Translations under genes and position numbers: made by a program
NCBI RefSeq assembly: GCF_012271785.1
Contig: NZ_JAAWVT010000006.1
Span: forward strand, 186,001 to 250,000
Direction of reading: 5' to 3'
DNA from: Paeniglutamicibacter terrestris
GTDB taxonomy: Bacteria > Actinomycetota > Actinomycetes > Actinomycetales > Micrococcaceae
Length of the DNA stretch: 64,000 nucleotides
The notes under the pieces: generated by a model
The model's input: the letters and a program-made list of their open reading frames with translations, nothing else
Told to the model about the DNA's origin: nothing
Databases searched by the model: none
Shown here: positions 24,638 through 33,770 of the stretch, piece after piece
How positions within the stretch are numbered: the first letter of the stretch is position 1
Layout: each line of letters begins with the position of its first letter

Positions 24638-25225
24638 CTAGCTAGAGAAATTTTCGAGTATCGATACCTGCTGGGTTAGCTCTCGGGGCGCCCCTTGGCG
24701 TTTCACCAAGGTCAGCAGTGCCCAACCAACCAGTGCCGCCACAAAGGCACCGGTGGTATTGGTGAGGATGTCAGTGACATCCGATGCCCGGTTATTGCGC
24801 AGCAGCAATTGGGTCAATTCGACGCTCATGGAAAGACCCATGACCAGAAGAGTGGATTTGAAGACCGCGTAGCGGCGCCAGACAAAGGCGAGCATCAGGG
24901 TCAACGGGGCAAAGAGGCCGAGGTTCGCCAGCAGCTCCACGCTCAAATCGCGTTCGCGTTGTGCCAAGAAGGGAATCCAGTTGAAGGTACCCGAGGGGAT
25001 GCTTGGGTCGGGCGACGGGGCTCCTGGTAATACCGCCACTGCCAGTCCAATCGCCCACAAGGGGATCCCCACCCAGAGGATGGCGCGGATGGCCTTGCGA
25101 TTGTTATTGGCAGCGAGCACAAGAAGTAGCACTAGAACGGTGGCGCTCAGTGCAAGCCCGATGGTGATGAGCAGGGCAACGGTGGGTACGGCGAAGTAGA
25201 GCATGATGTTTCTCAGCGTATCCAT
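24638..25225 (-). CDS. VanZ-family membrane protein
   Basis: 195 residues with about five transmembrane segments. The VanZ-like core is visible: FNWIPFLAQRERDLSVELLANLGLFAPLTLML, then SMSVELTQLLLRNNRASDVTDILTNTTGAF, with the conserved E..Q and R..D..D..NT pattern. The name comes from the teicoplanin-resistance accessory protein, but most family members have no assigned function. Single-gene unit. Confidence 0.82.
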   Translation of the reverse strand: MDTLRNIMLYFAVPTVALLITIGLALSATVLVLLLVLAANNNRKAIRAILWVGIPLWAIGLAVAVLPGAPSPDPSIPSGTFNWIPFLAQRERDLSVELLANLGLFAPLTLMLAFVWRRYAVFKSTLLVMGLSMSVELTQLLLRNNRASDVTDILTNTTGAFVAALVGWALLTLVKRQGAPRELTQQVSILENFSS

Positions 25226-25331
25226 GGACCCTGTGAGGTCGCTGTCTCATACCCGGGTATGAGCTATGCGGTGGATAAAAGGGTCCGCTGGGATGATCCG
25301 AAACCATACAGTGGCAACATAACGTTGAACT

Positions 25332-26084
25332 ATGACCATTACTGCACCACATACCAGCACCGATATCGCTGTTTACGCCACCAACCTCAGCAAGATCTAC
25401 GGCGAAGGAACCACCCGCGTTGAAGCCCTGCGCGGGGTCGACGTGTCCTTTGTTCGCGGCAAGTTCACCGCCATCATGGGCCCATCCGGCTCGGGTAAAT
25501 CCACCCTGATGCACTGCCTCGCGGGCCTGGATGACGCCAACGGTGGGGAGATCTACATTGGCGGGACGGATATCTCGAAGCTGAATGATGATGCGCTGAC
25601 CAAGATGCGCCGGGAAAAGATCGGCTTTGTTTTCCAGTCCTTCAACTTGGTCCCCACCCTCACCGCCGAAGCCAACATCCTGCTGCCCTTGGCACTAGCC
25701 GGGAAGAAGCACGACAAGGAGTGGCTGCAGAGAATCGTCACGACCCTGGGTCTGGGTGACCGATTGGCCCACAAGCCGCACGAACTCTCCGGTGGACAGC
25801 AACAGCGTGTGGCAGTCGCCCGTGCCCTGCTCACTCGCCCCGAGGTTGTCTTCGGCGATGAGCCCACCGGAAACTTGGATTCACGCACCGGCGCCGAGGT
25901 CCTCTCACTGCTGCGTTCCTCCACCCGAGAAATGGGCCAGACCATCATCATGGTCACCCACGATGCGGTGGCGGCCTCCTACGCGGATACGGTGCTGCTG
26001 ATGAAGGACGGTCAGCTGGTCGGTCAGCTCGAAGACCCCACCGTCGACTCGGTGACCGCGGCTCTTTCCGGGCTGGGTGCATAA
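25332..26084 (+). CDS. ABC transporter ATP-binding protein (MacB/LolD type)
   Basis: 250 residues. Walker A GPSGSGKST (~residue 55), Q-loop VFQSFNLVPTL, signature LSGGQQQRVAVARAL, Walker B VVFGDEPTGNLDS and H-loop VTHD are all intact. The type-specific GEPTGNLD block is that of LolD/MacB/FtsE ATPases. The next gene, 2 bp downstream, is the FtsX-like permease, so the pair forms a mechanotransmission-type exporter. Confidence 0.94.
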   Translation: MTITAPHTSTDIAVYATNLSKIYGEGTTRVEALRGVDVSFVRGKFTAIMGPSGSGKSTLMHCLAGLDDANGGEIYIGGTDISKLNDDALTKMRREKIGFVFQSFNLVPTLTAEANILLPLALAGKKHDKEWLQRIVTTLGLGDRLAHKPHELSGGQQQRVAVARALLTRPEVVFGDEPTGNLDSRTGAEVLSLLRSSTREMGQTIIMVTHDAVAASYADTVLLMKDGQLVGQLEDPTVDSVTAALSGLGA

Positions 26085-26086
26085 CC

Positions 26087-28675
26087 TTGCTGCAATTAGC
26101 TTTTGCCAACCTCAAGACCTATTCGCGGCGATTCATTGCGGTGACGCTCGCGGTCATGATCGGGACGGCGTTCCTCGCCGCCACGCTGATGGTTAATGCC
26201 TCGGCCACCGAAACGCTGAAGAACAGCCTTGGCTCCGCCTATGCCAACGCCGACCTCGTGGTGACCGGCGACTATACGGCCGCTTACGATGCCTACGAGG
26301 CAGAACATCCCTACAGCGAGACCACCTCGGACGGTGCGAATCAAAGTGCTGGCGAACCAAAGTCCAGCAGCTACTCGCTCGGAGCAAAAGCCCGAAACGC
26401 CATCAACGATGTTGCTGGCGTTGAAGCCACCCACGCGGCGAGCAACTTCGGCGTGAGCGTACGCGCGGGAAGCAAGGACTACTACGCATCTCTCAACACC
26501 GCGGCCAAGGACCCCAAGCTGAGCAACACGGTACTGGAAACAGGTTCGTTGCCAACCGGTAGCGACGAAGCGACGGTGGACTCGACCTACGCCAAGGAAT
26601 ACAACATCTCCATCGGCGATGTTTTGGACCTGGGAGCTGCGACGTCCACGGACAAGCAGATCAACCGTCAGGTCAAGGTCACTGGGACAACGGCAAGCTC
26701 CAATGATCCGATGTCGGGTTCGGTCATGAACCTGACCATCACCGATTCGCTGCTTGATGCACTCGATGGCGATGATCCAGTGGAGTACAGCCAGATCGTG
26801 GTGAAGCTCAGCGACTCAGCGGATATTGCTGCGACCAAGAACTCGATCACCGCAGCACTTAAAGGCACTGGGGTGGAATACGCTCAGGTGCTGACCCCGG
26901 ATGAGCAAATCGTCAAGGACGTGGCCAGCTTCTCCGGCGGCAGCGACCAGCTCACCATCGTTCTATTGGTCTTCGCCCTCATCGCCCTGGTCGTCACCGG
27001 GCTGGTGGTCATGAACACCTTCGCCGTACTCATCGCCCAGCGCACCCGTGAGCTGGCCCTGATGCGTACCCTGGGTGCCGTACGGTCACAGATCCGCTCC
27101 TCCGTACTGGTTGAAGCCCTCGTGATTGGTGTGTTGGCCTCGGCCGCCGGCGTGCTGCTGGCCGTGGGCATCATGGCGACACTGATCGCGATCCTGGCCA
27201 ATACCGTCGCGGAAATGTCCTTCGTAACACTGGCCGTGAGCCCGATGGCTATTGGCCTGCCGATTCTTGCTGGCACCATCATCACGTTGGTCGCGGCCTG
27301 GGTTCCGGCCCGCAAGGCCATGTCGGTCTCCCCGCTGGCGGCACTTCGTCCGGCAGAGGACGCTGCGGTAGGCAACAAGGCCGGCAAACTCCGCATCATC
27401 GTGGGACTGCTGCTGGTCATCGTCGGTGCCGCGGCACTGGCCTACGGCGCTATCAAGGGAGATATTCTGATCGCCTTCGGCGGCGGAATGCTCTCCTTCC
27501 CCGGAGTGCTGATGCTCGGATCCTTGTTCCTGCCCAAAACCGTTTCGGCCATTGGCGCGTTGACCTCCGGAGGAACTGTCCCGGGCAAGCTGGCCAGCCT
27601 GAACGCTGTGCGTAACCCCGGGCGCACCACCGCAACTGCCACCGCCCTGCTCATTGGTGTCACGCTGGTCTCGATGATGATGGTCGGTGCACAGACGGCC
27701 AAGTCCTCACTAGGTGATGCGCTGGGCAGCGAATTCTTGGTGGACATTGAAGTTAACGACTACCAGGGCACCACCTTCAGCCCCGAAGCCATCACCAAGG
27801 CCAAGGAATTGGCCGGAGTGCAGGCACTGACGAAACTCACCAGCGTTGGCACCACCGAGGAAGGCCAAGATATTATGGCTGCCGATCCGGCAGATCTGAA
27901 GGCGGTCCTCAATAGCAATAAGCAGGTGCCCGGGAACGGTGAGGTTCTGGTCAGCTCCTACTATGAAGGAACGACCCTGAAGGCCACCGGATTTGGCGAC
28001 AAAACCGGCGAGCTCAAGCTGCTGGTGAGTGAAAACGAATCGATGATTCCCGTGATCACGTGGCAGACCGCCGAAACCATGCTGGGTGTCACCGAAGCCT
28101 CGGCAGCCAAAGACCGGGATTCACTCTCGGTTCTGTGGGTCAAGACCGATGATTCGTTGGACGCCGCGGCACTGCGTACGCTCTCCACCGACATGGCCAG
28201 TGCGCTGGGCGTGGAAGAAGCGGCTATGGGTGGTGGCGTCATGATGAAGCAGATGTTCAACACCGTCATCGATATGCTGCTGATGATCGTCTCCGGCCTG
28301 TTGGCCGTCGCGGTGCTCATCGCACTGATCGGTGTGGCCAATACCCTGAGCCTCTCGGTGCTTGAACGCACCCGGGAAAATTCACTGCTGCGAGCCCTGG
28401 GCTTAACCCGCAAGCAACTTAAGCGAATGCTGGCCACCGAGGCTGTATTAATTGGTGGCGTCGCCGCGCTGCTCGGTGTACTGCTCGGCTCGGTTTACGG
28501 CTTGCTCGGTGCCCAGTCGGTCATGGGTGCCTTTGGGGCCATGAGCATCTCCATCCCCTGGCTCCAGCTGATCGCGGTCATCGCTGTGTCAGTGATCGCT
28601 GCGTTGGCGGCCTCCATCGTCCCGGCACGCCGGGCAGCGAAGTTGGCCCCGGTCCAGGGACTGGCGAGCGAATAA
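26087..28675 (+). CDS. FtsX-like ABC transporter permease
   Basis: 862 residues, TTG start 2 bp after the ATPase stop. It has an N-terminal TM helix, a large extracytoplasmic domain (~40-270), an FtsX domain with three TM helices containing RTRELALMRTLGAVRSQIR, a central pair of TM helices, a second extracytoplasmic domain, and a second FtsX domain (RTRENSLLRALGLTRKQLKRML) ending in VPARRAAKLAPVQGLASE. This duplicated layout is typical of actinobacterial permeases exporting lipids, peptides or drugs. The substrate cannot be told from sequence. Confidence 0.92.
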   Translation: MLQLAFANLKTYSRRFIAVTLAVMIGTAFLAATLMVNASATETLKNSLGSAYANADLVVTGDYTAAYDAYEAEHPYSETTSDGANQSAGEPKSSSYSLGAKARNAINDVAGVEATHAASNFGVSVRAGSKDYYASLNTAAKDPKLSNTVLETGSLPTGSDEATVDSTYAKEYNISIGDVLDLGAATSTDKQINRQVKVTGTTASSNDPMSGSVMNLTITDSLLDALDGDDPVEYSQIVVKLSDSADIAATKNSITAALKGTGVEYAQVLTPDEQIVKDVASFSGGSDQLTIVLLVFALIALVVTGLVVMNTFAVLIAQRTRELALMRTLGAVRSQIRSSVLVEALVIGVLASAAGVLLAVGIMATLIAILANTVAEMSFVTLAVSPMAIGLPILAGTIITLVAAWVPARKAMSVSPLAALRPAEDAAVGNKAGKLRIIVGLLLVIVGAAALAYGAIKGDILIAFGGGMLSFPGVLMLGSLFLPKTVSAIGALTSGGTVPGKLASLNAVRNPGRTTATATALLIGVTLVSMMMVGAQTAKSSLGDALGSEFLVDIEVNDYQGTTFSPEAITKAKELAGVQALTKLTSVGTTEEGQDIMAADPADLKAVLNSNKQVPGNGEVLVSSYYEGTTLKATGFGDKTGELKLLVSENESMIPVITWQTAETMLGVTEASAAKDRDSLSVLWVKTDDSLDAAALRTLSTDMASALGVEEAAMGGGVMMKQMFNTVIDMLLMIVSGLLAVAVLIALIGVANTLSLSVLERTRENSLLRALGLTRKQLKRMLATEAVLIGGVAALLGVLLGSVYGLLGAQSVMGAFGAMSISIPWLQLIAVIAVSVIAALAASIVPARRAAKLAPVQGLASE

Positions 28676-28695
28676 CACTCGCCAGTTCACAGTAG

Positions 28696-29259
28696 CTAAG
28701 TGAGGTCCTGCTCGAATTCGAGCAGGACCTTCTTGGTGTCCTCACCACCCAGATACCCACCCAGCGTCCCGTCGCTGCGCAACACCCGATGGCACGGCAC
28801 TACGATCGGCAGCGGGTTGGTGGCGCAGGCGGTACCGACGGCGCGTACCGCGGCGGGCCGACCGGTCAGCTCGGCTATTTGCCGATAGCTCATGGTCTGC
28901 CCATAGCCGATGGAGGGCAGCGCCAGCTGGACCTCCAGGCGGTACCCGCTACTTAGCCGGTGATCCAGGGTCAGCTCAAAGCTCGTCCTTTGGTGAGCGA
29001 AGTACTCATCAAGCTGCCGGGCCGCGGCATCAAGCGGGGCCGGGCGTTGTAGGATCCGCACCCCAATCTTCTCGGCCAGGGAACCCAAGACGGTATCAAA
29101 GTCCTCCCGGGCGAAGGCCACGCGCACCACACCAGCATCCGTCGCCGCCAGCAGCAACGAGCCCACCGGGGTATCAAGCAGCCGGTAGGAAACATCCAGT
29201 AGTCCAGCAGCTGCCGCTTGCTCGGCGAGCTTCTTCTTCAGGGTTTCAAGTTCACTCAT
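28696..29259 (-). CDS. ogt: Methylated-DNA-protein-cysteine methyltransferase
   Basis: 187 residues. The active-site motif is IVVPCHRVLRSDG with the acceptor Cys in PCHR, followed by GGYLGG. SIGYGQTMSYRQIAELTGRPAAVRAVGTACATNPLP is the DNA-binding helix-turn-helix block. The enzyme transfers O6-alkyl groups from guanine to itself. The ATG overlaps the stop of the ECF sigma gene (ATGA), linking repair to that regulator. Confidence 0.95.
   Translation of the reverse strand: MSELETLKKKLAEQAAAAGLLDVSYRLLDTPVGSLLLAATDAGVVRVAFAREDFDTVLGSLAEKIGVRILQRPAPLDAAARQLDEYFAHQRTSFELTLDHRLSSGYRLEVQLALPSIGYGQTMSYRQIAELTGRPAAVRAVGTACATNPLPIVVPCHRVLRSDGTLGGYLGGEDTKKVLLEFEQDLT
28703..28730. terminator. 28-bp perfect palindrome inside the end of ogt, terminator for the ABC exporter operon
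   Basis: AGGTCCTGCTCGAA and its exact complement meet with no spacer, followed on the plus strand by TTCTT. It starts 27 bp after the permease stop and lies within the last codons of the convergent ogt gene, so the same bases encode protein and probably stop opposing transcription. Confidence 0.7.
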
Positions 29260-29747
29260 GATTGTTCCTCCACATCACTATGTGCCAGACGCAGTGCCTT
29301 GATCCCATCGGCGGCAGCCCGCCGCAGCGAGGCGGCGCTACCGGCTAAAAACTGTGGGATCTCTGCATAGGCAAAGCCGAGCAGGTAATGGTAGCCAATG
29401 ACCTTGCGCTGTAACTCGGTGAGCCCATTCAGCGCATCAAAGAGGTCAAGAAGCCCGGCGCTATCAAGGCCTTCGGGCAAGGCGAACGGCACTTCGGGGA
29501 GCTGTTCCATCGGCACCGGATGTTTAGCCCGCAAAACGTCAATGGATTTGTGCCGCGCGATGGTCACCAACCAAGCCTGCAGATTGGCTCCCACCTCCAA
29601 GCGCGGATAGGCCCGCAGGGCAGCGAGGAACGTTTCGCTCCAGGCATCCTGCGCGTCCGGCCCGGGCCCCAACAACGCTGTGCACATGCGTAGCACCGCG
29701 CCACCGTGCTCGCGCACCACGACCTCAAAGGCTGGGTTTGTTGTCAT
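29256..29747 (-). CDS. ECF-type RNA polymerase sigma factor
   Basis: 163 residues from ATG 29747; the open frame runs back to 30014 inside jetC but has no sigma homology there. Sigma region 2 is seen in DAQDAWSETFLAALRAYPRLEVGANLQAWLVTIARHKSIDVLRAK, and region 4 in LNGLTELQRKVIGYHYLLGFAYAEIPQFLAGSAASLRRAAADGIKALR. The region 4 helix-turn-helix has Ala-rich substitutions. No anti-sigma gene is adjacent. It starts 43 bp after jetC and is coupled to ogt, so it may control alkylation repair. Confidence 0.85.
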   Translation of the reverse strand: MTTNPAFEVVVREHGGAVLRMCTALLGPGPDAQDAWSETFLAALRAYPRLEVGANLQAWLVTIARHKSIDVLRAKHPVPMEQLPEVPFALPEGLDSAGLLDLFDALNGLTELQRKVIGYHYLLGFAYAEIPQFLAGSAASLRRAAADGIKALRLAHSDVEEQS

Positions 29748-29790
29748 CTTCACACCCTGTAAACGCGCCGGAGGGTCATTATGTGAGGTC

Positions 29791-32700
29791 TCAGCGCAAA
29801 ATAATGCTGGTCGCCACCGCGGGGGAACGGCCCGAGGCCACAAAACCGGAGACGTTGGATTCCGGGTGCTTGATGATGTCGCAGACCGAACCCAGATGCC
29901 GGGAGAGATCAATCTTGTCTTCCGGGGCGGCCAACAGCAGTTGGAAACCAAATTCCTGCAACGCGTTGATACCGGCGGCAGCGTATTCGGAGTTTGCCTG
30001 GATGAATGCCTCATCGATCATCACGGTGCCATAGGCGGTGAAGCCCGCGGTGGCAAAGCCCAGCTGGTAGGCCAGTGCCGCACCCATGATGAAGGAGGTG
30101 AAACGCTGTCCCTCACCACCGGAGAGCGTACCGGGTTCAAGACCGGTTTCAATTTCACCGTTGGGCTTGTGCTCATTGCAGCTGATGCTCACGTGCTGAC
30201 GCACATCCAGCACCGTGTCACGCCAGGCGGCCTTCGAGGAATCATCCAGCGCATCCACCAGGGTCTCGAGTGCCTTGTAACTTTCACTCAGGGTTCCCGC
30301 CCCACGCGAGGAATAGGCACCGGCCAACGCCTCCTTCAGCGCCTGGCGGAAGGCTCGGGCCTCATCGGGAATGGTGGTGGAAACCTCCAACGCCAACTTG
30401 GAGCCGTGCTCGAATGGCACGTCGGCAAGGATCTGGTTCAGCGGCGAGATGCGCTCGGCAATCGAGCGTCGCTCCTCCTCCAACAGCTGCAAAAGGTCGG
30501 AGAAACGCTCGTAGGAACGATTGGAGAAGTATTCGCGGAACTCCTCCTCGTGCTGCGGCAAGCCCTGCTCGATGATCCCCTGGTGCAGGGCCACGTAGTG
30601 CTCCGCGGCTTCCACCGAGGTTCCGTAGGAGACAGCGGCGGAATTGCCGAACTCACGAGCAAAGGACTTGAAGGTGTCTTTCAGTGCCGCTTCCAGCGTG
30701 TAGGCCTCACGCTTGAGTTCCGCCCCGGACTCGGTCAGGGACAGCGCCAACGCGTTCAGTGCCGCTTCCAACTCGGCGGTGGCCACCGGGGAGTTTTCCT
30801 CGAGACGAGCCAGCAAGGGAGCCAGCTGCTCGCTGGCAGCCAGCTTCTCCACGGCCCACTCTTCGGTGCTGCTCTCTTGGACACGCGCAGCGCGCAGCGA
30901 GCTCTTGGCCCGCTCCAGCTTGGTGGCCAGCGTTGCTGCCTCGGAGCGTGCCACCGCCAGGGTGCCCACACACTCCTCGAGCTCCGCGCGTGCCTTATCC
31001 AGCGCGCGACGCACATGGGAAAGGTCTCCGGACTGTGCCAGAGCCTCGGCCATGCGCGCCTCAAGGTCTTGCAGAATAGTCAGCGCGCCGGAGGCATCTA
31101 GCGAGGCAAAGGAACGGTCATCGCTGGCCAGTGTGCCCAACAGGGAGAGTTTGGCCGTGAGCTGGTCCTTGGCCGCCGAACGGTCATCGGCAACTGCCGC
31201 TGCCCGCGCCGTTTCGGCCTCCAAGGCAGCGAGCTTGGTCTCGAGTTCGGAGATCTTCTCCGCGTTGGTGAAGCCCAAGAGGTAATCGGAGGCTGCCACG
31301 CCTCGAGTGTCGCGCTCAAAGGTCCCCGAGCCGGTCTTGATGGTCCCGGCCAGGGAGATGGCCTTGTCGTGGATGTGCAGTCCGGCGTCCGATTCGACAC
31401 AGGCCAACGGGTAATCGGCGGCGATCTTGGCATGCAACCAGGTACCGGCGGCCGAATGCTTGAAGTCCAGCTTGCCCACCAGGTCTCCGGGGCCGGCTGT
31501 CACCTCGCGCGGGGACTTGGAAATGTCCATCCAACGAATCCGGCCTAGGCCCGAGAGTGAATCAATGGCGTGGGTGACCGCCTTGATGTTCTCACCCTTC
31601 ACCAGCAGCGTGGTGGCCAGGGAACGCAGCGCCTTCTCGGCCGAGGCTCGCCACTGCCCGTGAGCCGGGGAAAGGTCGATCAGTTCGCCGGCAAAGGGCA
31701 AATCGTCGATCGACAGGTTGGTGGAGGCGGCGATGGCCCGGCGGGCGGCGATCGAACGATCATCAATATTGGAGCCGCGCTTGGCGTAGGAATCGATCTG
31801 GAGCCGCAGTTTCTTGGCGCGGTCCTTCATACTCATGACCGAGGCCATGGCCTCGTACTCCATGGTCCGTGCGTCCTTGGCGATGGAGGTGAGATTCTCG
31901 GCGCTCACCGCGGCCTGCCGGCGCATGGCCTGAAGACCGGAAGCGGTAAAGGTAAAGTTCAGCCCCACTGCCTCGAAGTTCGCCCGCAAGGTCTGCAACA
32001 CGGCCTCGCGGTCGGCCAGAGTGGCGCGGGCGGCCTTGGCCTCACGCTCCAGCACTGCCAGTCCGGCGCCACCGCCGGCTTCGTGCTGTTCGCTGAGTGA
32101 AGCCACCCGAGTTTCCAGGGTGTCCTTGCGGGCAGCACTTTCCTCAATCAATGCGGAGTTGGCCTCCACGGCGGCGGTCAGACTGGTGGTTTCGCCCTGC
32201 AATGCACGGGCAACAAGTTGGGCACCAAAGGCTGGCAGCTGCGTGCCCACCAACGTATTGAGGGTGGCCAGCTCGGTATGGAGCTCATCATGGCGCAGCT
32301 TCTGCTCGGGGACCGAGGCCAGCGCATCACGTTGCGCGCGGGCTTCCTCTAGTTGACGGTGGATGCCGCGCAGATGCGAGAAGTCTTCAATGGCACTTGC
32401 TGCGGCCTTGACCGTCGCGGGGACGGCGAGCACCTCGTAGCGGAAGAACTGGTTAACACCCTTGTCCAGGCCCTTGCCGTTCTGCAGCGTCCGCAGCAGG
32501 GAGAACGCCTTGTCATTATCGATGCCCAACCGGCGACGGAACTTTTCGGCAAAGGCGCGGTGCACGTCGAACGATTCGAAGCCGGGCAGCGACTTTTGCA
32601 ATGAGGAGGGGGTGAAACGACGTGCCCCATGGTCCTCCAGGGCAGCGGTGTCCAGCACCCGGTCGCCCATGACGTAGTGCTTGCCGACCTGGCCTTCCAA

Positions 32701-33114
32701 GCCGTTGGCGGGCAGATCGAAGATCGCGCCGATGCAGACATTCGAGCCCAGCCCGTCTTCGTAGACCAGCGCCAGTGCGCTCCAGGTGGCTCCGGGGCGC
32801 TGGTATAGCGTCCCGGCTTCGGTCTTGAAGCGGCGCCCGCGCATATAGGAGTAGGTGGTGCGCCGGTCCTTGCGGGTGGAGGCCTCGTGTGCCGACTCGT
32901 TGAGTCGGGGTGCGGCATGGAAGATGTGCCCGATGCCGTCAAAGAGGGTGGATTTTCCGACGCCGGGGTGACCGGTGAGCAGGGTGCCCGAACGGTCCAC
33001 GTAAAGGGTGTGCCGGCCGTGGAAGGTTCCCCAGTTGATCACCTGGATCTGGGTGAGTCGGTGCTGACCGGGGTTGATCGCGTCGGAGAGCGGGAGGGTC
33101 ATTTCAATGCTCAT
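29791..33114 (-). CDS. jetC: Wadjet/Mks SMC-like ATPase JetC (MksB)
   Basis: 1107 residues. SMC architecture: Walker A GHPGVGKS (48-55) near the N-terminus, two long coiled-coil blocks rich in Ala/Glu/Leu (~260-480 and ~620-830) around a hinge-like centre, and at the C-terminus the signature LSGGEGQRFTSF (~995) and Walker B VMIDEAFIQA (~1030). The N-terminal INWGTFHGRHTLYVDRSGTLLTG is typical of MukB/MksB/JetC. In Wadjet systems JetABC extrudes DNA loops and senses small circular plasmids. It overlaps jetB (ATGA). No jetD (DUF3322/DUF2220) follows; the next gene is a sigma factor. Confidence 0.92.
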   Translation of the reverse strand: MSIEMTLPLSDAINPGQHRLTQIQVINWGTFHGRHTLYVDRSGTLLTGHPGVGKSTLFDGIGHIFHAAPRLNESAHEASTRKDRRTTYSYMRGRRFKTEAGTLYQRPGATWSALALVYEDGLGSNVCIGAIFDLPANGLEGQVGKHYVMGDRVLDTAALEDHGARRFTPSSLQKSLPGFESFDVHRAFAEKFRRRLGIDNDKAFSLLRTLQNGKGLDKGVNQFFRYEVLAVPATVKAAASAIEDFSHLRGIHRQLEEARAQRDALASVPEQKLRHDELHTELATLNTLVGTQLPAFGAQLVARALQGETTSLTAAVEANSALIEESAARKDTLETRVASLSEQHEAGGGAGLAVLEREAKAARATLADREAVLQTLRANFEAVGLNFTFTASGLQAMRRQAAVSAENLTSIAKDARTMEYEAMASVMSMKDRAKKLRLQIDSYAKRGSNIDDRSIAARRAIAASTNLSIDDLPFAGELIDLSPAHGQWRASAEKALRSLATTLLVKGENIKAVTHAIDSLSGLGRIRWMDISKSPREVTAGPGDLVGKLDFKHSAAGTWLHAKIAADYPLACVESDAGLHIHDKAISLAGTIKTGSGTFERDTRGVAASDYLLGFTNAEKISELETKLAALEAETARAAAVADDRSAAKDQLTAKLSLLGTLASDDRSFASLDASGALTILQDLEARMAEALAQSGDLSHVRRALDKARAELEECVGTLAVARSEAATLATKLERAKSSLRAARVQESSTEEWAVEKLAASEQLAPLLARLEENSPVATAELEAALNALALSLTESGAELKREAYTLEAALKDTFKSFAREFGNSAAVSYGTSVEAAEHYVALHQGIIEQGLPQHEEEFREYFSNRSYERFSDLLQLLEEERRSIAERISPLNQILADVPFEHGSKLALEVSTTIPDEARAFRQALKEALAGAYSSRGAGTLSESYKALETLVDALDDSSKAAWRDTVLDVRQHVSISCNEHKPNGEIETGLEPGTLSGGEGQRFTSFIMGAALAYQLGFATAGFTAYGTVMIDEAFIQANSEYAAAGINALQEFGFQLLLAAPEDKIDLSRHLGSVCDIIKHPESNVSGFVASGRSPAVATSIILR

Positions 33115-33770
33115 AGCTCTTCAGTCTCCAGCTCAAATTCTTCGGTGTCATCTGTGCCCACACGCTCAATGGCCTTGATGTACTCGGGGATTTCTTCGAT
33201 CGTGTTGAACGGCAAGGCCAATGCCAGCGCACCGGAGACCTTGTATTCGTCGGCCAGTTCGGTGGGCAGGATGAGTTTGAGGTTCAGCAGCCTTGTCAGG
33301 GCGGCATCGGTGTTCTCTTCGAGTTTCTTGTCATCGGTGTCGCCGGGGGAGCGGTGCTCTAGCAGAATTTCTCGCGCAGCATCCCGGCTCACCACCGCGT
33401 CGGTGCCAGAACCCGCATGCCGTTCGAGTAGCAGGCGCAGACGCAAGGCGAGCAGCGTTTCTTCGCGCTTGAGTGCCCTGCGCGGGGCGATGGCGGTGGT
33501 GTGCGCGGCCTCAAGATCAACGGGACTCAGCAGCGCGATCTTGCGATTAGCATCAACCTCGAGCACCAGGAAGATCTCGGCAACGTAGGCGGAGATCTCC
33601 GTTCGCCGGTCCAGGACCAGCTGCCAGAGGCGCGGCTCGGCGACCCCATCAAGGTAGGGTCCGCGCAACAGGCGTACCAGCAGCTGCCGCAGGCCCAATT
33701 CGAAGGAACCGGTATCGCCGTCAAAGAGGCGACGTTCGTCGATCGCGCCGGAGGGAAGTGGGGTGCTCAT
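33111..33770 (-). CDS. jetB: Wadjet/Mks subunit JetB (MksE, DUF4194)
   Basis: 219 residues, acidic C-terminus (DDTEEFELETEEL). The order and size match DUF4194/MksE proteins: PRLWQLVLDRRTEISAYVAEIFLVLEVD, then winged-helix segments (TLLALRLRLLLERH, RLLNLKLILPTELADEYKVSGAL). It is the KITE-like subunit that binds the kleisin JetA and the ATPase heads. It overlaps jetA and jetC by ATGA on both sides. Confidence 0.9.
   Translation of the reverse strand: MSTPLPSGAIDERRLFDGDTGSFELGLRQLLVRLLRGPYLDGVAEPRLWQLVLDRRTEISAYVAEIFLVLEVDANRKIALLSPVDLEAAHTTAIAPRRALKREETLLALRLRLLLERHAGSGTDAVVSRDAAREILLEHRSPGDTDDKKLEENTDAALTRLLNLKLILPTELADEYKVSGALALALPFNTIEEIPEYIKAIERVGTDDTEEFELETEEL

Noticed and set aside
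29680-31101. Plus-strand ORF of 473 residues opposite jetC
   Set aside because: Antisense of a clear SMC ATPase; the minus strand carries all conserved motifs.
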